From contig NZ_QXDF01000001.1 of the NCBI RefSeq assembly GCF_003550175.1, positions 1,016,501 to 1,080,500 on the forward strand: a stretch of 64,000 nucleotides of DNA, read 5' to 3'. Numbering within the stretch: position 1 is the stretch's first letter; every line of letters starts with the position of its first letter. The stretch comes from Dichotomicrobium thermohalophilum. GTDB taxonomy: Bacteria; Pseudomonadota; Alphaproteobacteria; Rhizobiales; Rhodomicrobiaceae. Both the position numbers and the translations under genes were made by a program. Below are positions 56,648-64,000 of this stretch, piece after piece. A model generated the notes under the pieces. It ran no database searches and was not told the DNA's origin. It saw nothing but the letters and a program-made list of their open reading frames with translations.

Positions 56648-57493
56648 CTCCTCCAGACGCCCTTCGGCCCGCAACCGGGCCAGCGCATAATTGAGCACGG
56701 TGACAAGCCTGTCGTTGCCGCGTTTCACTGCGATGGCCAACCCCTGGCCAAAATACCTGGGCTCCATGAAGCCACCATCGACCATCTTGCAGCAGCCACG
56801 CGAGCCGGCGCCGTTCACCCAGAATACAGTGCTTAACCCGTCGGCGAAGACTAGATCGACGCCCCCCGCGCGCAGGGCTGCGCGCGCGTCGCCGAGGTTG
56901 TCGAACAAACTGAGTTCCGCATCCGGGAAGAAGGTCTTGAGAAAGGCGTGATGCGCCGTGTCGCGGGCGACGCCGATGCTCTGGCCGTCCAGACTCTCCG
57001 CCGTGATCGTCTCGATCTCGGCAGTCTTCTGCGCGGCGAAACGGGCCGGGATCTGTAGATAGATATCGGTGAAGTCGAGTTGCTGCACCGTTTCCGGCGT
57101 GATGGCGATGCCCGCTAGAGCGGCGTCGGCCGCGCCCTCGTTCACCGTCTCGGTGAGATCGTCCCATTCGAGTTCGCTGACCTGGCAGTTGACGCTAAGA
57201 ACTCGGCAGATGCTGCGCGCCAGATCGACATTAAGACCGGTCAGGACACCGTCTTCGTCGTAGTAGTTGAACGGGGGAAAGTCCGAGGTCGTTACGAAAC
57301 GAAGCTGTTCCAGCCACGACCAGTCAGGCCGTGGACCGACGGTGCTGTCTATCTCCGCCTCGGTATCGGGCCCCCTCAGGATCTCGTCTTGCGCCCCGGC
57401 AGGCCCCACGAACATCGCCAGAGCCATGAACAGTGCAGCCAGCAGGCATGCCGCCCACTGACTCACTGAGTGCGTGAATTTTGATGTTATCAT
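56612..57493 (-). CDS. Periplasmic amino-acid-type binding protein (SBP_bac_3), orphan
   Basis: The 293-residue product has a signal peptide (VSQWAACLLAALFMALAMF, cleaved near GPAGAQ). The SBP_bac_3 fold follows: LRFVTTSDFPPFNYYDEDGVLTGLNVDLARSIC (about residues 65-97), LEWDDLTETVNEGAADAALAGIAIT and the C-terminal AIAVKRGNDRLVTVLNYALARL. A CC pair in GSRGCCKMVDGGF is unusual. No permease or ATPase is adjacent, so it may serve a distant transporter or a sensor. It overlaps the preceding convergent gene by 36 bases. ATG 57493 starts the signal peptide. Confidence 0.85.
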   Translation of the reverse strand: MITSKFTHSVSQWAACLLAALFMALAMFVGPAGAQDEILRGPDTEAEIDSTVGPRPDWSWLEQLRFVTTSDFPPFNYYDEDGVLTGLNVDLARSICRVLSVNCQVSELEWDDLTETVNEGAADAALAGIAITPETVQQLDFTDIYLQIPARFAAQKTAEIETITAESLDGQSIGVARDTAHHAFLKTFFPDAELSLFDNLGDARAALRAGGVDLVFADGLSTVFWVNGAGSRGCCKMVDGGFMEPRYFGQGLAIAVKRGNDRLVTVLNYALARLRAEGRLEELMLRYFPLSLY

Positions 57494-57545
57494 GACACGA
57501 AATATGTGATTATCCCGCTCTGGAGGTTCGCGTCCCGAGAAAGTC

Positions 57546-59468
57546 ATGCGTGTGCAATCGACTGCTCTGTTCCAAGGTTACCGCACCAGGCCCGCTGCGC
57601 CTCCTTCGCGGTTGCCGGCGCGGGATCGTGGCCGCTGGCAAAACCGGCTTTTCTGGCGACTCGGCGTCTCCTCCGCAGATTTATACCGGGCGCAGTTTCT
57701 GGCAGCAACGTGGAAGGTTGATTCATCGGTCGTTTTACTCGCGGAAGGCGTAGTCGCGCCGGAGCGGTACCGCGATGCACTCGCGAGCACCGGCGGCTTT
57801 GCCGCCTCGGTGCCGATGGAGAGCTTGAGACTGACCGGCGCGGCGGGTCGGGTGCCGCCCCGACACTGGCTCGAAGCTCGAGCCCCGCTGCCCGTGCGCG
57901 GCGAGGGCGTATCGGGCGCACTGAATGTGGAGGCGATGCCCGCTCACGTCATCGATTCGCTGGCGCACGCGCTGGGGAAACGGCGGGCCCAGGTGGCGCT
58001 GCTCACACGGCAGAACCTGATCGACCTCATCATCCGGCACCGCGGTCAGGCACTGTTGCGCGCTGCGACCTGGCGGCTGCGTCGACTGCGCCCGGACCAA
58101 TCCGCGGCCGACGGCGTGGCCCTGTGGCAGATGCTCTGTCTGCTCGCGTTTACCGGGCTGGTGACGGGGGCGGCTTTGATCTCCTTCCGCGATACGATGA
58201 CACTGCTGTCGGCGGCGCTGTCGCTTGTGTTTCTGGTCACCGTGCTGTTGCGGCTGATCGCGGCCGTTCAACTGGCGGGCCGCACCTGGCTTTTGGGCCG
58301 GCGCCCCGGCCCGCCGAGCATCGCCGATGCCGATCTGCCGCGCTACACCATCCTGGTGCCGCTGTTTCGCGAGGCCGACGTGCTGCCGCAACTCGTGGCG
58401 AACCTGCGGGCGCTGGATTATCCGGCCACGAAGCTGGACATCAAGCTGATCCTCGAAAGCGTCGACAAGGAGACCATCGCCGCGGCGCGGGCGATGGACC
58501 TGCCCGGGACTTTCGACATCATCGTCGTGCCGGACGGGCGGCCACGGACCAAACCCAAGGCATGCAACTTCGCGCTGGAATTCGCTACGGGCGATTTTGC
58601 AGTGATCTACGACGCCGAGGATCGGCCCGAGCCGGATCAGTTGCGCAAGGCGGTGGAGGCGTTTGCCCAGGCCCCGACGGAGGTGGTCTGTCTGCAGGCC
58701 AAGCTCAATTTCGACAACGCCACGGAGAACTGGCTCGCCAAGCAGTTCACCATTGAATACACATCGCTCTTCTGGGGCATCCTGCCCGCGCTCGACATGC
58801 TGCGTCTGCCCATACCGCTGGGCGGCACGTCAAACCATTTCCGCATCGAGGTGCTGCGAGAGCTTGGCGCCTGGGACGCCTTCAACGTCACCGAGGATGC
58901 CGATCTGGGCATGCGCATCTATCGTGCGGGGTACCGCTGCAAGGTGCTGGACTCGACGACCTGGGAGGAAGCCGCGTGCCAGCCGGGCAACTGGCTGCGC
59001 CAGCGCACGCGTTGGCTTAAGGGATGGATGCAGACCTACGCGGTCCATATGCGTCAGCCGGAGCGGCTCCGTGCCGAACTGGGCCTGGGCGGCTTCTGGG
59101 CGTTTCAGGGGCTGTTCGCGGCGGTGGTGATCTCCACGCTGGCGCACCCGCTGTTCTACATTCTCCTTGCCTACGACTCGGTCCATGGTGGTTTCATGCG
59201 ACAGGCGGAGAGCGTTCTGGGCCTGCATTTCTGGGCGATCGCCACGTTTAACCTCATTGCGGGCTACGGCGCGGCGATCGTGCTCGGGGTGGTTTCCCTG
59301 AGGGCGCGCGGCGTGGCGAACCTGCTGCCGCAAATTCTGCTGATCCCCGTTTACTGGCTATGCATCTCGGTGGCCGCCTATCGCGCTCTCTATCAGCTCG
59401 TCGCCGATCCGTTCTACTGGGAAAAAACCCAGCATGGCGTCAGCAACGTGCCGCGCAAAACGGCTTAG
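57546..59468 (+). CDS. MshEN-domain/GT2 glycosyltransferase fusion, membrane-bound
   Basis: This 640-residue protein has an N-terminal GspE/MshE-like (MshEN) region (about residues 35-175, ending ALLTRQNLIDLIIRHRGQALL) and two helices (about 190-235). A processive-type GT2 domain (about 255-490) carries PLFREADVLPQL, DGRPRTKPKACNFAL, the DxD-like YDAEDRPEP, TEDADLGMRIYRAGY and QRTRWLKGW. Three to four more helices follow. MshEN modules bind cyclic di-GMP in other proteins, so a regulated polysaccharide synthase is a reasonable inference. The product polymer is unknown. It is divergent from the binding-protein gene and overlaps the convergent osmC gene by 4 bases. Confidence 0.85.
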   Translation: MRVQSTALFQGYRTRPAAPPSRLPARDRGRWQNRLFWRLGVSSADLYRAQFLAATWKVDSSVVLLAEGVVAPERYRDALASTGGFAASVPMESLRLTGAAGRVPPRHWLEARAPLPVRGEGVSGALNVEAMPAHVIDSLAHALGKRRAQVALLTRQNLIDLIIRHRGQALLRAATWRLRRLRPDQSAADGVALWQMLCLLAFTGLVTGAALISFRDTMTLLSAALSLVFLVTVLLRLIAAVQLAGRTWLLGRRPGPPSIADADLPRYTILVPLFREADVLPQLVANLRALDYPATKLDIKLILESVDKETIAAARAMDLPGTFDIIVVPDGRPRTKPKACNFALEFATGDFAVIYDAEDRPEPDQLRKAVEAFAQAPTEVVCLQAKLNFDNATENWLAKQFTIEYTSLFWGILPALDMLRLPIPLGGTSNHFRIEVLRELGAWDAFNVTEDADLGMRIYRAGYRCKVLDSTTWEEAACQPGNWLRQRTRWLKGWMQTYAVHMRQPERLRAELGLGGFWAFQGLFAAVVISTLAHPLFYILLAYDSVHGGFMRQAESVLGLHFWAIATFNLIAGYGAAIVLGVVSLRARGVANLLPQILLIPVYWLCISVAAYRALYQLVADPFYWEKTQHGVSNVPRKTA

Positions 59469-59926
59469 CCAGCGCGCTTGATGACCGGGACGTGCCGCAC
59501 CGGAAAGTTCACCGAATTCGCGATGAAGCATTCCGCGTGCGCGCGCTCGTGTAAGCTGCGGGCAAGGTCAGCATCGCTATCCGCCGTGATCGTCACGACC
59601 GGATGCAGCACCACGTCGGTGAAGCGGCCGTCGCACGGCGCCTCGACCATCGTCGCCTCGGCGCGATCCTCGTAGGCGGTCACGACGACGCCATTTACCG
59701 CGCAAAGGTGCAGATACCACAGCATGTGACAGGCGCTGAGTGCGGCCAGCAGCATATCTTCAGGGTTTGGCAGGTCCGCATCGCCAAGGAAGGCCGGGTC
59801 GGCCGACGCCGCGATCGTCGGCTTCCCGTTGATCGCGATGCGATGCGCGCGCGAATAGCTTTGATAGCTGCGCGTCTCGCCCGACCATGACACATGCACT
59901 TGATAGCGGTGCTCTGATGCAGCCAT
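59465..59926 (-). CDS. OsmC family protein
   Basis: The 153-residue protein has the OsmC/Ohr fold. Its redox cysteine is in LSACHMLWYLHLCAVNGV (about residues 65-82), and the second Cys is in HAECFIANSVNFPV (about 130-143). Arg near the N-terminus and the D-L-P-N-P-E-D-M-L-L helix are typical. OsmC members reduce organic hydroperoxides with lipoyl or thiol donors. It follows the crotonase gene by 16 bases on the same strand, so the two form an operon that probably answers to the divergent TetR regulator. Confidence 0.88.
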   Translation of the reverse strand: MAASEHRYQVHVSWSGETRSYQSYSRAHRIAINGKPTIAASADPAFLGDADLPNPEDMLLAALSACHMLWYLHLCAVNGVVVTAYEDRAEATMVEAPCDGRFTDVVLHPVVTITADSDADLARSLHERAHAECFIANSVNFPVRHVPVIKRAG

Positions 59927-59942
59927 CGCGGCCTCCTATGGT

Positions 59943-60734
59943 TCACATGCCGCTATAGCGCGGTTCGCGCCGCGCGATCCAGGCGTCCAGCCCTTCGCGC
60001 AGGTCGTGTGTCGGCACCATGCGCGCGAATTGCTCCGCCTCGATGTCGAGGCCCTCGGCGATCGTCGTGTTGATGCCGCGCGTGACAGCGTGGATGATCC
60101 GCGATGCGGCCAGCGGCGAATGGCGCAGGATGCGCTCGGCCAGCGCGAAGGCTTCGGTCATGAGCCGCTCATGCGGCACCACAGCGTTCACCAGCCCCAT
60201 CTCAAGCGCGGTTTGCGGGGAAAAGCGGTCGCCTGTCAGCAGCAGGGCGAGCGCGCGCTTGCGCCCGGCCAGCCGGGGCAGGCGTTGTGTCCCGCCAAAG
60301 GTGGGCGGCATTCCGAGATTGATCTCCGGCTTGGCAAATTCGGCACGGTCGCTGGCAATGGCCAGATGGGCGGCCTCGGTGATTTCGCAGCCGCCGCCGA
60401 AGGCCAGCCCGTTGACCGCGACGATCACCGGCTTGGAGAAGGCTTCGAGCCGGGCGGTCAGCGCCTGTCCACGCCGGACAAAGTCGCGCAGCGCCGCGTC
60501 CGGGCCTTTGCGGACCGATTCGGAGAATTCCGGGATGTCGCCGCCGGCGGAAAACGCGCGTTCGCCCGCGCCGGTGAGGACCACCGCGCCGATGGCAGGG
60601 TCGGTCTCGACCGCGTTGAGCAGGCTGAGCAGCCGGTCGATGGTCGTGTAGTTGAGCGCGTTGAGTTTTTCCGGGCGGTTGAGCGTCAGCATCGCGACGC
60701 GGCCGCTTGTTTCCATCAGGACAGTCTCGGACAT
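59943..60734 (-). CDS. Enoyl-CoA hydratase/isomerase (crotonase) family protein
   Basis: The 263-residue crotonase has the family motifs: LNRPEKLNALNYTTID, the oxyanion-hole GERAFSAGGDI (about residues 56-66), AFGGGCEITEAAHLAIA with the first catalytic Glu, and KPEINLGMPPTFGGTQRL with the second. Both glutamates are present, so hydratase activity is likely. The substrate is unknown. ATG 60734 is preferred among three closely spaced ATGs, because GGAG sits five bases before it. It is divergent from the TetR gene, with the shared control region between. Confidence 0.9.
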   Translation of the reverse strand: MSETVLMETSGRVAMLTLNRPEKLNALNYTTIDRLLSLLNAVETDPAIGAVVLTGAGERAFSAGGDIPEFSESVRKGPDAALRDFVRRGQALTARLEAFSKPVIVAVNGLAFGGGCEITEAAHLAIASDRAEFAKPEINLGMPPTFGGTQRLPRLAGRKRALALLLTGDRFSPQTALEMGLVNAVVPHERLMTEAFALAERILRHSPLAASRIIHAVTRGINTTIAEGLDIEAEQFARMVPTHDLREGLDAWIARREPRYSGM

Positions 60735-60790
60735 CGGCATCTCCATGAGCCAGTTGCGATGCCTTGGAGGGTAGGGCGCGCCCAGGATTG

Positions 60791-60814
60791 TGTACACTCA
60801 CTGGTGGGTATACA
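60791..60814. promoter_or_regulatory. Putative TetR operator palindrome
   Basis: A 24-bp imperfect palindrome, TGTACACTCAC (60791-60801) and GTGGGTATACA (60804-60814) around a TG centre, matches at 9 of 11 positions between arms. It lies 8 bases before the TetR start and 57 bases before the crotonase start, in the divergent spacer, so it is well placed to control both. Confidence 0.65.
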
Positions 60815-60822
60815 TTGCCGGA

Positions 60823-61419
60823 ATGCCCCGCAATCCCGAGCCGACCCGCGAGAAGATCCTCACCGCCGCCAACCGCCTGTTCTACGGCGAGGGGATCGGG
60901 CGCGTCAGCGTCGATGCGGTCGCGGAAAAAGCCGGCGTGACCAAGCGCACGCTCTATTACCATTTCCGCAGCAAGGACGATCTGATCGCCGCCTATCTGG
61001 AATCGCGCGACCAGCCAAATCTCAACCAGTTCGCCAAGTGGTTCGCGGCCGGTGGCGACACGCTACCGGAGAAGGTCGCCGCGATGTTCGAAGGGCTAGG
61101 GAAGGCCGCGCGCAGCCCGCGCTGGAAGGGCTGCGGCTTCCTGCGCACGGTGGCCGAACTTGCGAACAAGCCGGGCCATCCGGCCGTGAAGGTTGGCGCG
61201 GCGCACAAGAAGAAGTTTGAGGCGTGGCTGACGGACGCTCTGGCGGATACGGCGGAGCCGGCAGAACTGGCCCGGCAAATCGTCCTGCTGATGGAAGGCG
61301 CCTTCTCGACCATGCTCATACACCGCGAGTCGGATTATATCCGGGTGGCCGGAGAGACCGCCGCCGCACTGGTGAGAGCGCGCGAACAAAAAGGGCGGCG
61401 CCGAAGCACCGCCCCTTAA
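60823..61419 (+). CDS. TetR/AcrR family transcriptional regulator
   Basis: The 198-residue product has an N-terminal TetR DNA-binding domain (about residues 8-60): EKILTAANRLFYGEGIGRVSVDAVAEKAGVTKRTLYYHFRSKDDL includes the recognition helix VTKRTLYYHF. The C-terminal ligand-binding part is typical of the AcrR type (LLMEGAFSTMLIH). ATG 60823 is chosen over an ATG 33 bases earlier because the earlier one lies at the operator palindrome. It is divergent from the crotonase-osmC pair and probably represses that pair and itself. Confidence 0.92.
   Translation: MPRNPEPTREKILTAANRLFYGEGIGRVSVDAVAEKAGVTKRTLYYHFRSKDDLIAAYLESRDQPNLNQFAKWFAAGGDTLPEKVAAMFEGLGKAARSPRWKGCGFLRTVAELANKPGHPAVKVGAAHKKKFEAWLTDALADTAEPAELARQIVLLMEGAFSTMLIHRESDYIRVAGETAAALVRAREQKGRRRSTAP
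61391..61416. terminator. Bidirectional hairpin between the TetR gene and clpB
   Basis: GGGCGG (61393-61398) pairs with CCGCCC (61409-61414), flanked by A-rich sequence on the left (ACAAAAA) and TTAAGCTTT on the right. It spans the TetR stop and serves two convergent genes whose stops are only 3 bases apart. Confidence 0.55.
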
Positions 61420-61422
61420 GCT

Positions 61423-64000
<2,578 letters not shown>

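Overview
The window is about 64 kb of GC-rich chromosomal DNA from an alphaproteobacterium. Several things point to the Hyphomicrobiales/rhizobial side: the aa3-type cytochrome oxidase cluster coxB-coxA-ctaB-coxF-ctaG-coxC, the orders glyA-nrdR-ribD and aroK-aroB-DUF21/CBS, xerD followed by accA and a YafK-type L,D-transpeptidase, a class I lysyl-tRNA synthetase, an IalB-family protein and a large apolipoprotein-like coiled-coil protein. No species can be named from sequence reading alone. Genes are dense and mostly housekeeping. I saw no prophage, insertion sequence, CRISPR array or rRNA operon.

Layout. 1-3.7 kb (minus strand): riboflavin and folate C1 genes ribD (cut by the left edge), nrdR and glyA, then an IalB-like secreted protein. 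4.1-9.9 kb (plus): cytochrome c oxidase structural and assembly genes. 10.1-11.6 kb: the spermidine pair speD-speE. 11.6-15.3 kb: a DMT exporter, a palindromic intergenic element, a FAD oxidoreductase and tsaC/sua5. 15.5-21.7 kb: an SLC13-type permease, the biotin ECF transporter bioMNY, an acyl-CoA ligase and a thiolase-like enzyme, all tightly packed. 22-26.7 kb: a RimB-RimK fusion, a DUF21/CBS membrane protein, aroB and aroK. 26.8-33.3 kb: a tiny membrane peptide, xerD, accA, a YafK-like lipoprotein, a TPR protein and ispE. 33.3-34.7 kb: a TrxR-type ferredoxin reductase and its 2Fe-2S ferredoxin. 35.2-38.8 kb: the 1189-residue coiled-coil protein. 38.8-44.3 kb: an AapJ-like binding protein, metC, YrhK, NnrU and lepA. 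44.3-45.9 kb: one AT-rich foreign-looking gene encoding an ATPase-Toprim (OLD-like) protein. 46-53.3 kb (mostly minus): ettA, an SSS-type hybrid histidine kinase, a SIMPL protein, a CAU tRNA and PPK2. 53.5-64 kb: class I LysRS, a TerB-like protein, a sterol-desaturase-family enzyme, a binding protein, a MshEN-GT2 fusion, OsmC and a crotonase divergent from a TetR regulator with a clear operator palindrome, and clpB (cut by the right edge).

How the genes work together. The cox block encodes subunits I-III plus heme A farnesylation (ctaB) and copper delivery (ctaG). speD and speE convert AdoMet and putrescine to spermidine. bioMNY imports biotin, and the ligase/thiolase pair behind it resembles the yhfUTS arrangement of Bacillus. 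The accessory feature most worth following is the solitary AT-rich ATPase-Toprim gene between lepA and ettA, a candidate single-gene defence system. Next are the thiolase that lacks the usual second catalytic cysteine, the fused S6-modification writer/eraser protein and the GPR/TipN-like coiled-coil protein.
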